Assembly: GCA_015493215.1 (NCBI GenBank)
Contig: WGDP01000328.1
Coordinates: forward strand, 1 to 35,032
Origin: Bacteroidales bacterium
Lineage (GTDB): Bacteria; Bacteroidota; Bacteroidia; Bacteroidales; F082
Direction of reading: 5' to 3'
DNA: 35,032 bases
The notes beneath the pieces are model-generated. The model was not told the origin of the DNA. It was given only the letters and a program-made list of their open reading frames with translations, and made no database searches. This document shows, piece by piece, positions 7,421-16,063 of the stretch. The translations under genes were made by a program, and so were the position numbers. Numbering within the stretch: position 1 is the stretch's first letter; each line of letters starts with the position of its first letter.

Positions 7421-8077
7421 CTAATCCAACTCAATTATGTTATTTTTCAAAGCAAACTTTACCAAATCAACCGTGGTTTTCAGGTTGATTTTTTTCATAA
7501 TGTTGTTTTTATGCGTTTCAACGGTTCGGATGGAAATAAAAAGTTTATCCGCTATTTCACGGTTGGACAATCCTTCGCCAAAGTTTTTTAAAACCTCAAG
7601 TTCGCGTGGCGAAAGCTCCTGTTGCCTTTGTTGCTTCTCGGCTGTATCGTTGCCCTTTTGATCCAGATAGTTATTAAGCAAAATGTTGGTGATGGTTTTG
7701 GCATAAAACTCATAACCGTTTCGAAGCGTGTAAATGGCTTCTAATATTTCAGAGCGGTTTGTGTCGCTGCTCAAATGTCCTTTTGCTCCGGCTTTTATCA
7801 GTTTTAATATAAACTTTTCGTTGTTGTAAAGCGAGAGTACCAACACTTTAACTTTTGGGAACAACCCTGTAAGTTTTTTAATGTTATCAATGTTTGCCAT
7901 GTCGGGGCTGTGGAAAATAGCCAACACCACATGCACCGGTTCAAACCGTATGGTTTTTGTTAAGTCGTCGAATGTTTGATGACAACCCGAAATTTCAATT
8001 TCATCGGCACCGTTCAGCAAAGCCGAAACAGCATCGCAAATAACAGGGTGTTTTTCAACCAGGGCAACTTTAATCAT
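7421..8077 (-). CDS. LuxR-family regulator with degenerate receiver domain
   Basis: A 218-residue protein with the length and layout of NarL-type regulators: a receiver-like domain (about 1-120) and a C-terminal LuxR helix-turn-helix (about 150-212; LSPRELEVLKNFGEGLSNREIADKLF, then RTVETHKNNIMKKI). The receiver lacks the phosphorylation chemistry. The acidic pair is replaced by E8-K9, the phosphoacceptor position reads VVLAIFHSPDM with Ile54 where Asp is expected, and the conserved Lys is Ser104 (GHLSSD). Ser82 remains at the Thr/Ser position. It should therefore act without Asp phosphorylation, like other atypical receivers. It is divergent from the receiver/ATP-grasp gene at 8153 with facing promoter elements, which hints at linked regulation. 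No kinase gene is adjacent. Confidence 0.92.
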   Translation of the reverse strand: MIKVALVEKHPVICDAVSALLNGADEIEISGCHQTFDDLTKTIRFEPVHVVLAIFHSPDMANIDNIKKLTGLFPKVKVLVLSLYNNEKFILKLIKAGAKGHLSSDTNRSEILEAIYTLRNGYEFYAKTITNILLNNYLDQKGNDTAEKQQRQQELSPRELEVLKNFGEGLSNREIADKLFISIRTVETHKNNIMKKINLKTTVDLVKFALKNNIIELD

Positions 8078-8100
8078 ATTTATTAATTGGTTTTATGCTG

Positions 8101-8131
8101 CGAAAATACAATAATTAAATTAATTTTGTAA
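8101..8131 (-). promoter_or_regulatory. Candidate promoter for the atypical LuxR regulator
   Basis: On the minus strand TTA (complement of 8129-8131) is followed after 20 nt by TATTTTCG (complement of 8101-8108), one mismatch from TAnnTTTG with correct spacing. Transcription would begin near 8094, leaving a leader of about 16 nt. It overlaps the -7 element of the divergent gene. Confidence 0.45.
8121..8128 (+). promoter_or_regulatory. Candidate -7 element for the receiver/ATP-grasp gene
   Basis: TAATTTTG matches TAnnTTTG exactly and lies 24 nt before the ATG at 8153; CTG occurs 20 nt upstream in place of TTG. It falls between the two elements of the divergent minus-strand promoter, so RNA polymerase could not occupy both at once. 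Confidence 0.45.
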
Positions 8132-8152
8132 TACCGCAAAAAAGACTTCTTT

Positions 8153-11100
8153 ATGGGCAAGATCAAAAAATTATCCTATTTAAACCTGCTTGAAATAATC
8201 AGCAAAATCAACGATATTGTTAAACAAAACAAAAATATCGATTTAACATTTACTGAAATTGCTGAAGCAGCCAATCATTACAGAACGGAAAATCAGGCCA
8301 TATTTCTTCGGTTTATTTACAACAATAAAGAGTATAAAACCCCCGGTTTTAAGCATACATCTTTTTGCAGAGAACGCTTTTTTGAAACACTTACAGGCAA
8401 CAAAGGGTATGTTCAGGTTTGCCGGAGTGTACCCACTGCCAACGATAAAAATGTTGTAAACGATCAGGAGTATTTTGTTAATTCGCTTACTAATTTAATA
8501 GTGAGGCACCTAAATACTTACGAAGCACGTGATGAAGATAGTGAAGGTATTGGCAGCTATCAGACAAATGATAGTAAACCTGAAATATTAAGCAGTGCTT
8601 TTTTGCAAAAATTCCTTAATAAGGACACCTTTAGCCGCGATATTTATCACGATTTGATGCCCTTTAAAGTAAAAGAGATATTGTTGATTTCCAGTCTGTA
8701 CGATGCCTATTCCATTGAGCGCGAAGGACGCTTTACCGAGCATATGCTGGGGCAGTACGGGCAGTTAAACCTCACCTCATTTCCGCGAATTACGGGTGCA
8801 GCAACCATTAGTCAGGCTTTTACACTCCTTAAGCAAAAGCATTTCGATTTAATAATTTATATGGTTGGGGTTGACAAGCAAACGCCCATGGTAGTTAGCG
8901 AGCAAATTAAAAACAAATATCCCTACATCCCTATTTATCTGTTGCTTAACAATAACAGCGATGTGGGATACTTTAACCGGCAGGCTCAAAAGCTCAGCTT
9001 TATCGATCGGGTATTTGCCTGGAATGGCGATTCCAATATTTTCTTTTCAATGATTAAGCTGTTGGAGGATAAAATTAATGTTAAAAACGATACACACCTT
9101 GCACAGGTCAGGGTACTGCTTTTGGTTGAAGATTCTTCGGTTTACTATTCGCGATATCTTTCGTTTTTGTATAAGGTGTTGATGGAGCAAACCAAGCAAA
9201 TAATTGAAGATATCAGTGCCGATGAGCTTTACAAAGTACTTAGGATGCGAGCCAGACCTAAAATATTGTTGGCTTCTACTTACGAAGAAGCAACCGATAT
9301 CATTAATAGATACAAAAACTACATGCTCTGTTTGATTACCGATGTTAAGTACGAAAAGAGAGGGGTGGTGGACGAAAATGCCGGGGTAAAGTTGCTGAAA
9401 TATACCCGGAGTGTGCTTAAAAATTTGCCCGTGATTATTCAGTCGTCTGATATTACTTACGAAAAAATTGCCAAAGCCAACAATTCACTTTTTATTTACA
9501 AGAACTCCGAAACCCTTTATGAGGAATTTCGTCAATTTATTACAAACTATCTTGGTTTTGGCGATTTTGTGTTTAAAGATTCAAACGGAAACGAAATTGC
9601 ACGGGCTACAAACATGCGTCAGTTTGAAAATCAGCTTAAACGTATTCCTGAAGATTCGTTGTTGTTTCATTCCAGCCGCGATCATTTTTCGATGTGGCTG
9701 ATGGCGAGAGGAGAAATAAGAGCCGCAAGAATAATTAATCCGAAAAAAGTTTCTGACTTTAGCAGCCCTGAAGAGTTGCGGACCGCCCTTTTAAGTATGA
9801 TTAAGGAACATAGAAATGAGAAGGAAAAAGGCAATATTATTCCCTTTGATGAGGGGGTAGATGTTTCCGAAAACAATATTTTTACCCTTGCTGACGGTTC
9901 GTTGGGCGGCAAAGGCCGTGGGCTGGCATTTATTAATGCACTTATTCATAATTACGAATTTAACAAACACATTCCAGACATAAAAATTCGTACCCCGATT
10001 ACTTTTATTATCGGCACCTACGAGTTTGAAACATTTATTAAAAATAACAAACTGTTAAAACCGGCCATTGAGGAGGCGGATTTTGCCAATGTTCAAAAAG
10101 CCTTTCTGGAAAAAAAGTTAAGTACCGAAACCATAAAAAAAATTAGCCTTTTACTGGATATTATAAAAAAACCTATTGCCGTTCGTTCTTCCGGTTTGTA
10201 TGAAGATTCGCTAACGCAGCCCTTTGCCGGCATTTTTGAAACATACCTGCTTCCCAACAATCATCCAAACAAAAACAAGCGGTTAAAACAGGTGTGCGAT
10301 GCGGTTAAAATGGTTTATGCTTCGGTATATTCAAATATGGCCAAAGGATATGTAAGAGCGGTAAACTATAAAATTGAAGACGAAAAAATGGCGGTTATCA
10401 TTCAGGAGGTGGTGGGCAATGAGTTTGAAGGACTTTACTATCCCCATGTCAGTGGTGTGGCGCAATCGTATAACTTTTACCCTTTTGCCCATATGAAACC
10501 CGAAGAAGGATATGCTGTTGCAGCTGTTGGCCTTGGTAAATATGTGGTTGAAGGTAACAAGGCATTTCGGTTTTCACCCAAATATCCGGCCATCGAAATT
10601 AATTCGCCAAAGGATCAGTTCCGTAATTCACAAGTCAAATTTTTTGCAGTTGATTTACGAAAAAAGGACATAAACATTCTCGAAGGTGAAATGGCAGGCC
10701 TTGCTTATGAAGACATCAGCGTAGCCGAAAAACATGGCACCATTAAACACTGTGTTTCGGTATATAACCCTGATAACAACATGATTTATCCCGGAACAAG
10801 CAAAGTGGGGCCTCGCATAGTTAACTTTGCCAACATTTTAAAATACAACTACATACCGTTGGCAAAAACCCTGGAAGTTACCATGGAACTTGGTAAAGAA
10901 GCCATGGGTACTGCCGTCGAAATTGAATATGCCGTTGATCTTACAAAAGACAAAGATGGCCTGGCATCCTTTTTTATACTTCAAATTAAACCGTTAATCG
11001 ATAGTAGTCAGGACTGTAATGTTGACTTAAATATGATTGACGATGAAAAAGTGGTTTTGTTGTCAAAACAGGGAATGGGCAATGGTGTTATAAAAGGTAT

Positions 11101-11566
11101 TAGCGACATCATTTATATCGATCCGAACGATTTTGACAAGAGCGCTACCGAAGAGATGGCTGAGGAGATTGAAGCGTTTAATGAAAAAATGATTGAAGAA
11201 AAACGAAATTATGTTTTAATTGGCCCGGGCAGATGGGGTACCCGCGATAAATGGATTGGTATTCCGGTAAAATGGCATCAGATTTCAAATGCCAAGGTTA
11301 TTGTTGAAACCAGCTTTCACAACTATCCGTTGGATGCTTCGCTCGGCTCTCATTTTTTTCATAATGTTACCAGCATGAATATTGGATACTTTACCGTTCA
11401 GTCGGAAAAGGGAACCGAAATAATAAATTATCAAAAATTACGACAAAAAAAGGTGGTGGGCAAAGGCCGTTATTTTACCCATGTGCGCTTTGAAGAGCCG
11501 CTTCAAATAAGAATGGACGGGCGTAAAAGAATTTATGTTATCCACGAAACGCTGGATGAAGTTTAA
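8153..11566 (+). CDS. Receiver-fused PEP/pyruvate-binding (PPDK N-terminal-like) protein
   Basis: An 1137-residue cytoplasmic protein. Residues of about 1-125 look like a small sensory, GAF-like fold (inferred). Residues of about 172-305 form a pseudo-receiver (IIYMVG where the Asp should be). Residues of about 318-465 form a second receiver with E326-D327, Asp397 in LITDVKY, S431/S432 and Lys450, so it may be phosphorylated. Residues of about 580-1000 resemble the ATP-grasp nucleotide-binding domain of pyruvate phosphate dikinase/PEP synthase (GGKGRGLAF at 585-593, VRSSGLYEDS at 677-686). A conserved GPGRWGTRD block lies near 1024. I cannot find the phosphohistidine swivel domain motif or the PEP-binding barrel, so it should not be called PEP synthase. 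A phosphotransfer or regulatory role is inferred. Confidence 0.85.
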   Translation: MGKIKKLSYLNLLEIISKINDIVKQNKNIDLTFTEIAEAANHYRTENQAIFLRFIYNNKEYKTPGFKHTSFCRERFFETLTGNKGYVQVCRSVPTANDKNVVNDQEYFVNSLTNLIVRHLNTYEARDEDSEGIGSYQTNDSKPEILSSAFLQKFLNKDTFSRDIYHDLMPFKVKEILLISSLYDAYSIEREGRFTEHMLGQYGQLNLTSFPRITGAATISQAFTLLKQKHFDLIIYMVGVDKQTPMVVSEQIKNKYPYIPIYLLLNNNSDVGYFNRQAQKLSFIDRVFAWNGDSNIFFSMIKLLEDKINVKNDTHLAQVRVLLLVEDSSVYYSRYLSFLYKVLMEQTKQIIEDISADELYKVLRMRARPKILLASTYEEATDIINRYKNYMLCLITDVKYEKRGVVDENAGVKLLKYTRSVLKNLPVIIQSSDITYEKIAKANNSLFIYKNSETLYEEFRQFITNYLGFGDFVFKDSNGNEIARATNMRQFENQLKRIPEDSLLFHSSRDHFSMWLMARGEIRAARIINPKKVSDFSSPEELRTALLSMIKEHRNEKEKGNIIPFDEGVDVSENNIFTLADGSLGGKGRGLAFINALIHNYEFNKHIPDIKIRTPITFIIGTYEFETFIKNNKLLKPAIEEADFANVQKAFLEKKLSTETIKKISLLLDIIKKPIAVRSSGLYEDSLTQPFAGIFETYLLPNNHPNKNKRLKQVCDAVKMVYASVYSNMAKGYVRAVNYKIEDEKMAVIIQEVVGNEFEGLYYPHVSGVAQSYNFYPFAHMKPEEGYAVAAVGLGKYVVEGNKAFRFSPKYPAIEINSPKDQFRNSQVKFFAVDLRKKDINILEGEMAGLAYEDISVAEKHGTIKHCVSVYNPDNNMIYPGTSKVGPRIVNFANILKYNYIPLAKTLEVTMELGKEAMGTAVEIEYAVDLTKDKDGLASFFILQIKPLIDSSQDCNVDLNMIDDEKVVLLSKQGMGNGVIKGISDIIYIDPNDFDKSATEEMAEEIEAFNEKMIEEKRNYVLIGPGRWGTRDKWIGIPVKWHQISNAKVIVETSFHNYPLDASLGSHFFHNVTSMNIGYFTVQSEKGTEIINYQKLRQKKVVGKGRYFTHVRFEEPLQIRMDGRKRIYVIHETLDEV

Positions 11567-11657
11567 TATTGAAGTTTTTTAATGCAGAAATCTTTTCATT
11601 TTGATAAGACGATGGAAATCAGAAAATAAATTCAAGATGTACTTTAAACCTTAACCT

Positions 11658-12968
11658 CTATTTCTTTGCCGAAAAAGAGGTAAACTCATCGTATCCGATA
11701 AGCCGGTCGTAATTGGGAACAATGTTGCGGTAGTAAACATACACTTTGTATAGGTTTTTGGTTTCCCAAAAATCGCCTTCCAACGCTGTTACATCGGCAA
11801 CCTTTTGGCCATGGGGAAGTACAACATATTTGTAATTGTAATAGCCCTGTTTTAAAAACAGGGTTTTGGTGTACATTCTTCGGTTTTTATCGTAATTCAT
11901 CTTGCTGCCGGGGTTAAGCATCCAGTTGGTAAGCTCGCCTATTATATACACATCAGCATCAAAAAAACGTGGAGCTTTCAGTGAAAAATCCACGCGGGCA
12001 TACTCACCTTCAATGTTTGTTTGCTGGTCGTTTCGTGCTTTTATGAACCGCATCCCGTGAATATCGGTATAGGTTTCATATTGCTTTTTGGCTCTTGAAA
12101 AATCAGTATGAAGAATCACTTCGTAGCCGTTGTCCTCGCTAATAATACGCCTTATATTGGGTGCCTGATAATAAAAACTTTTCATATCAAAATACCTGAA
12201 CTGATTACCCCCGTCAAACACAATCCCATCGGGATAATTGTACTCAAGCCGATTGGACATAAAGGTAGTGGGAGCCAAATTTCGTTTCATATTATCCCAC
12301 CTGCCGTTTTGCCTGATAAAAACCCTGACACGCTCATCGGCCTGTGTGTTAAACAAATCCGGAATGCGAACCGTTAAGTCAATTTGCTGTTTGTGCTGCG
12401 TATATTCCAGTTCTTTAGGGTAATACGGAATATCTGTTGCAATGGTTGCAAGGTTTTCGTACACAAAAAACCGTTTGGTAAAAATTACATTTTCATCATC
12501 ATCATTATCTAAATAAACCTTTAAAATATAATTACCCGAAAGCTTTATGTGCATGTCTCCCGAAGGAATTACCGCTTGATAATGAATATAGGATGGGATG
12601 GCATTTAACGAAAAATCGTAGTTTGTGATGTCGCCTTCGGTAAAACCCTCAATGTAATCCATCTGCTGCAAGTCGGAGGTTTGCCAGTTCCGGTCGCAAT
12701 GAATAATCGTATATCTAAAAGTATAGCTTTCAGTGCTTAAATCGTCAAATTCCAATTGAAGTTTTTCTCCCTTGTTTAACTCAATAACCGGATCGGTTAA
12801 CTGATCGCCCAATTGGTACAACAAAACCGTTTGTATGTTGTTGTCGTAAACCAAATCTTCATTTTTTATGGCCTGCGATTGTGCTGTAGATGACAATATT
12901 GTTAAAAAGAAAGACAGAAATAAAAGACTTATTCTTGTTTTAAACATAGACAAAAAATTGTAATTCAT
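11658..12968 (-). CDS. Type IX secretion system plug protein (DUF5103 family)
   Basis: A 436-residue exported protein. The first 29 or so residues form a signal peptide (hydrophobic ISLLFLSFFLTIL, cut near TAQS). The mature N-terminal domain carries the family pattern: IQTVLLYQLGD, PVIELNKGEKLQLEFDDL, YTIIHCDRNWQTSDL, YIEGF and LSGNYILKVYLD. In Flavobacterium the Plug protein closes the periplasmic side of the SprA translocon when it is not bound to cargo or PorV. Its C-terminal part (about 315-400) has beta-rich segments ending in a Gly/Tyr motif (LFLKQGYYNYKYVV). A second Met at residue 8 (12947) is an alternative start that also preserves the signal peptide. It is a single gene, with no other T9SS component in the window. 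Confidence 0.85.
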   Translation of the reverse strand: MNYNFLSMFKTRISLLFLSFFLTILSSTAQSQAIKNEDLVYDNNIQTVLLYQLGDQLTDPVIELNKGEKLQLEFDDLSTESYTFRYTIIHCDRNWQTSDLQQMDYIEGFTEGDITNYDFSLNAIPSYIHYQAVIPSGDMHIKLSGNYILKVYLDNDDDENVIFTKRFFVYENLATIATDIPYYPKELEYTQHKQQIDLTVRIPDLFNTQADERVRVFIRQNGRWDNMKRNLAPTTFMSNRLEYNYPDGIVFDGGNQFRYFDMKSFYYQAPNIRRIISEDNGYEVILHTDFSRAKKQYETYTDIHGMRFIKARNDQQTNIEGEYARVDFSLKAPRFFDADVYIIGELTNWMLNPGSKMNYDKNRRMYTKTLFLKQGYYNYKYVVLPHGQKVADVTALEGDFWETKNLYKVYVYYRNIVPNYDRLIGYDEFTSFSAKK

Positions 12969-12974
12969 TTTTAC

Positions 12975-13006
12975 TTGAAAGTTTGCTTGAAAGGCAGTTA
13001 TCTTTG
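12975..13006 (+). promoter_or_regulatory. Consensus-like Bacteroidota promoter, distal to nuoA
   Basis: TTG (12975-12977), then 21 nt, then TATCTTTG (12999-13006) matches both elements and the spacing of the Bacteroidota housekeeping promoter. Transcription would start near 13013 on the plus strand, over 500 nt before nuoA. It might drive the nuo operon through a long leader, or a short RNA ending at the hairpin near 13185. Confidence 0.5.
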
Positions 13007-13161
13007 TTAAGATTACTAAATTGTTACCTGCAATTTAATGTTTGCATTACAAAGAACGTAAAAATTTAAATCAATATTGCTTTTTTCCACAAAACAAATT
13101 GTATGCTTTGTTCCCGTCCCGTTCTTGAGCAATACGATAGCTATCAGACTCCTCCTCCGTT

Positions 13162-13185
13162 CCCGCGCGAATACCTTCGCGTGGG
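13162..13185 (+). terminator. GC-rich hairpin, possible terminator of a short RNA
   Basis: CCCGCGCGAA (13162-13171), loop TACC, and TTCGCGTGGG (13176-13185) form a 10-bp stem with one G-T wobble. It is followed by the moderately T-rich TAGTTCTTTTC. It lies about 170 nt after the predicted start of the promoter at 12975-13006. It may equally be part of a dispersed repeat. Confidence 0.3.
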
Positions 13186-13308
13186 TAGTTCTTTTCAATC
13201 TTTCGGGTCTTCCTTACACATTTTTGCCTTAACCGAAAAGATTGACCAATCAGCTTTACTACAGAATAGAAAGTTACGAGCGAAGCGAAGCCCGCCCGGA
13301 TGAACATC

Positions 13309-13344
13309 CCTGCCCGTCCGGTCAGGCGGGCGTTCGGACGGGCA
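13309..13344. repeat. REP-like inverted repeat, copy A
   Basis: TGCCCGTCCG (13311-13320) and CGGACGGGCA (13335-13344) form a perfect 10-bp inverted repeat with a 14-nt loop. CCCGCC at 13291-13296 can also pair with GGCGGG at 13325-13330. The 22-nt segment 13309-13330 recurs with a single difference at 30096-30117, inside the nqr terminator. Confidence 0.7.
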
Positions 13345-13543
13345 ATCTTTAAAAATAACCCTGCTTTTTCTGCCATGCTTTTACATTCCTATTAACTGAT
13401 TTATAATACCTTATATATTTTTCTTATTAAGAATTAAAATAAATTGCTTAATCGTTAATAAAAAACCGAAATATCTATAAATGTAGTTTTAACAATATTT
13501 TAAATTCGCCCCTTAAAATTTAATTATCTATATATATTGCTAT

Positions 13544-13894
13544 ATGAATGGTGAATCATTAGTACTTTTTTTTATTCTCGCATTGGTGTTGGTAGGTGGC
13601 GCTATTGTTTTTTCTTCAATACTGTCGCCACGCTCTGCCAGTAAAGGCAAATTTGAGCCTTACGAATGCGGAATTCCCACCGAGGGGCCAACCTGGATTC
13701 AGTTCAGCGTTGGGTATTACCTGTTTGCAATCATCTATTTGGTGTTTGATGTGGAAACGGTTTTTTTGTTTCCCTGGGCGGTGGCCATGAAATCGATAGG
13801 CCTTAGAGCCTTTATCGAAATTATTGTCTTTTTGGTAATCTTGGGTTTAGGCCTGTTGTATGCATGGAAGAAAGGAGCGTTGAAATGGGTGTAA
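13544..13894 (+). CDS. nuoA: NADH-quinone oxidoreductase (complex I) subunit A
   Basis: A 116-residue inner-membrane subunit with three predicted helices. The family loop [13 protein letters not shown] includes Cys42, and the second helix carries the acidic motif [12 protein letters not shown] (Asp69, Glu71). It forms part of the quinone-site/membrane-arm junction with NuoH, J and K. It is the first gene of the nuo operon and its last 10 bases overlap nuoB. Confidence 0.96.
   Translation: MNGESLVLFFILALVLVGGAIVFSSILSPRSASKGKFEPYECGIPTEGPTWIQFSVGYYLFAIIYLVFDVETVFLFPWAVAMKSIGLRAFIEIIVFLVILGLGLLYAWKKGALKWV
13871..13877 (+). promoter_or_regulatory. Ribosome binding site fixing the nuoB start
   Basis: AAAGGAG lies 7 nt before the ATG at 13885 and is one of the few strong Shine-Dalgarno sequences in the window. 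It supports 13885 over the upstream in-frame ATG at 13864, which lies ahead of this site. Confidence 0.6.
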
Positions 13895-14445
13895 AAATCA
13901 AATCGATGAAAAATGAGGACTTTAAGGACAACCAAACCCTTGAAGACCTGAAAGAGCTGGGCGACAGCGTCTTTTTAACAACCGTAAAGGACTTGCTTAA
14001 GTGGGGGCGTTCCAATTCAATATGGCCGCTCACCTTTGCCACCAGCTGCTGCGGTATTGAAATGATGGCTGCCGGTGCTCCGCGTTTCGACTTTGCCCGT
14101 TTTGGCGTGGAGGTTTACCGTGCCACCCCGCGGCAGGCCGATGTTATTGTGGTTGCCGGTACCATTGTGCGAAAAATGGTGCCCGTGTTAAAACGGCTTT
14201 ACGATCAAATGGCTGAACCCAAATATGTGATTGCCATGGGCGCCTGTGCCGTTTCGGGGGGGCCGTTTATGTACAACACCTATTCGGTGGTTCGTGGGGT
14301 CGATCATGTTATTCCGGTTGATGTTTACATTCCGGGGTGCCCTCCGCGTCCCGAAGCACTGCTGTACGGCATTATGCAGCTACAGCGTAAAATAAAAGCC
14401 GAAGCCCCCGCCCTTAGAACATCGGAAAAGAATAACAAGAAATAA
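13885..14445 (+). CDS. nuoB: NADH-quinone oxidoreductase subunit B
   Basis: A 186-residue peripheral-arm subunit that carries the terminal 4Fe-4S cluster N2, the direct donor to quinone. The four ligands are visible: tandem Cys55-Cys56 in ATSCCGIEM, Cys121 in MGACAVSGG and Cys152 in [15 protein letters not shown]. The open frame begins at 13864, but the ATG at 13885 has a good Shine-Dalgarno sequence and gives the usual N-terminus ([14 protein letters not shown]). It overlaps the nuoA stop by 10 nt, implying coupled translation. Confidence 0.96.
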   Translation: MGVKIKSMKNEDFKDNQTLEDLKELGDSVFLTTVKDLLKWGRSNSIWPLTFATSCCGIEMMAAGAPRFDFARFGVEVYRATPRQADVIVVAGTIVRKMVPVLKRLYDQMAEPKYVIAMGACAVSGGPFMYNTYSVVRGVDHVIPVDVYIPGCPPRPEALLYGIMQLQRKIKAEAPALRTSEKNNKK

Positions 14446-14455
14446 CGCCGGCATT

Positions 14456-14920
14456 ATGGAAAAAAATATGGATTTAACAGCGCTATTGGCCAAAATTGCC
14501 CCTCAGGGAGAGGTGGTTCAGGGCAATCAGTTTCCCGAGTTGACAGTATCGGCAGAACAGCTTTTTGAAACTGCCGAAAAGTTAAAAAACTGCAAAGAGA
14601 TGCCTTTCGACTTCCTGTTGGATTTAACGGCCGTTGATTTTGAAACCAAATTCACGGTGGTTTATCATCTTGAATCAACCAAAACACACGATGTTGTGGT
14701 TCTCCGTACCGATTTGCCCGATCGCAATCATGCCGAGGTGGAAACCGTTTCGGGTTTATGGCCTGCCGCCGAGTTTATGGAGCGTGAAGTGTTCGACCTG
14801 TTCGGCATCCGCTTTAAAAACCATCACGACCTGCGCAGGCTCTTTATGGAAGATGATTACGGCCATCCGCTGCGTAAGGATTTTAAAGATGATATTAACC
14901 TAATTGAATATCCCAACTAA
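14456..14920 (+). CDS. nuoC: NADH-quinone oxidoreductase subunit C
   Basis: A 154-residue 30-kDa-subunit homologue of the peripheral arm. The family signature AAEFMEREVFDLFGIRFKNH, followed by LRRLFMEDDYGHPLRKDF, is intact near the C-terminus. It is a separate gene here, whereas some Bacteroidota and enterics have a fused NuoCD. It starts 10 nt after nuoB. A second Met at residue 5 is an alternative start. Confidence 0.95.
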   Translation: MEKNMDLTALLAKIAPQGEVVQGNQFPELTVSAEQLFETAEKLKNCKEMPFDFLLDLTAVDFETKFTVVYHLESTKTHDVVVLRTDLPDRNHAEVETVSGLWPAAEFMEREVFDLFGIRFKNHHDLRRLFMEDDYGHPLRKDFKDDINLIEYPN

Positions 14921-14921
14921 G

Positions 14922-16052
14922 ATGAGCAAGGACGTAGTTACCAATATAATATTAAGAGATGATGAGGATTATATCATCAACATGGGGCCGCAGCACCCTT
15001 CCACACACGGTGTGTTGCGCCTTGAGGTGTGCCTCAACGGCGAAACCGTAAAATATGTTGTTCCTCACATCGGGTACATTCACCGCGGCATCGAAAAGAT
15101 GTGTGAATACGATACCTACAAACAAATTATCCACCTTACCGACCGTATGGATTACCTGTCGGCGCACATGAACAACGAAGCTGTTTCGCTGCTTGTCGAA
15201 AATGCCCTCGGCATTGAAGTGCCCGAAAGAGTTAAATACATCAGAGCTGCCCTGAACGAGTTGAATCGTATTGCCTCGCACCATTTGTGGTGGAGTGCTT
15301 TCGGAATGGACCTCGGCGCACTGACCACCTTTTTTTACGGGCTGCGCGACAGAGAAAAAATTCTGGATATTTTTGATGAATCTTTTGGCTCTCGCCTGTT
15401 GCATAGCTTTGTTACTCCCGGTGGCCTGATGCACGATGTTCATCCCAACTTCAGGAAAAATATTATGGAGTTTGTTAAGTATTTCAGAAAAAAACTTCCG
15501 GAATACAAAAAACTGCTTACCGACAACATAATCTTTCAAAACCGAACCAAAGGCATTGGTGTAATGACCAAAGAAACTGCCATAGCCTTTGGCGTTACCG
15601 GCCCTTCAGGAAGAGGTTCGGGCTTTTCGTGCGATGTGCGTAAAATTGCCCCCTACGGCATTTACGATCAGCTGGAATTTAACGAAGTACTTTACACCAA
15701 TGGCGACTCTTTCGACCGCTACATGGTGCGCATGGACGAAATGGTTGAGTCGATGAATCTGCTGGAGCAAATAGTAGATAAAATGCCCGAAGGCACCGAG
15801 TTTACCGCCAAAATGAAACCCATTGTCAAGTTGCCCGAAGGCGAATATTTCCAACGGGTAGAAACCGCCCGTGGCGAACTGGATGTGTTTGTGGTTAGCG
15901 ATGGCAAAAAACATCCTTACCGTATGCGTTTCCGCTCGCCAAATTTCAGCAACATGTTTACACTGAATATTTTAGGCCGTGGCCTTAAAATCGCCGATCT
16001 GGTGGCCATCAGCGGCTCGCTTGATCTGGTTATTCCCGATATTGACAGATAA
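14922..16052 (+). CDS. nuoD: NADH-quinone oxidoreductase subunit D
   Basis: A 376-residue 49-kDa-subunit homologue, which with NuoB forms the quinone-reduction site and descends from the hydrogenase large subunit. It shows [18 protein letters not shown] near the N-terminus, [12 protein letters not shown], and the ending [14 protein letters not shown]. The frame can be extended to a TTG at 14904, but the ATG at 14922, 1 nt after the nuoC stop, is the natural start. The hydrogenase-type nickel cysteines are absent, as expected for complex I. Confidence 0.96.
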   Translation: MSKDVVTNIILRDDEDYIINMGPQHPSTHGVLRLEVCLNGETVKYVVPHIGYIHRGIEKMCEYDTYKQIIHLTDRMDYLSAHMNNEAVSLLVENALGIEVPERVKYIRAALNELNRIASHHLWWSAFGMDLGALTTFFYGLRDREKILDIFDESFGSRLLHSFVTPGGLMHDVHPNFRKNIMEFVKYFRKKLPEYKKLLTDNIIFQNRTKGIGVMTKETAIAFGVTGPSGRGSGFSCDVRKIAPYGIYDQLEFNEVLYTNGDSFDRYMVRMDEMVESMNLLEQIVDKMPEGTEFTAKMKPIVKLPEGEYFQRVETARGELDVFVVSDGKKHPYRMRFRSPNFSNMFTLNILGRGLKIADLVAISGSLDLVIPDIDR

Positions 16053-16063
16053 AAATTGATATT

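Larger units (their letters stand above)
12969..13543. other. 575-bp divergent intergenic region upstream of the nuo operon
   Basis: This gap lies between the divergent plug-protein and nuoA starts. The open frames in it are Arg-rich repeat translations with no family resemblance. It contains a well-formed promoter-like sequence on the plus strand (12975-13006), a GC-rich stem at 13162-13185, the palindrome GATAGCTATC (13136-13145) and a REP-like inverted repeat at 13309-13344. The last 140 bp before nuoA are very AT-rich and lack an exact -7 consensus. The nuo promoter may thus be either the distal one or a weak local one such as TAAATTCG at 13501-13508. Confidence 0.6.

Noticed and set aside
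8153-11566. Calling the large ATP-grasp protein phosphoenolpyruvate synthase (ppsA)
   Set aside because: Only the nucleotide-binding domain is recognisable; the phosphohistidine swivel and PEP-binding domains needed for that reaction are not seen.
13071-13376. 101-codon minus-strand frame upstream of nuoA
   Set aside because: It runs through the REP-like repeat and GC hairpin, has a composition unlike its neighbours and no recognisable domain.
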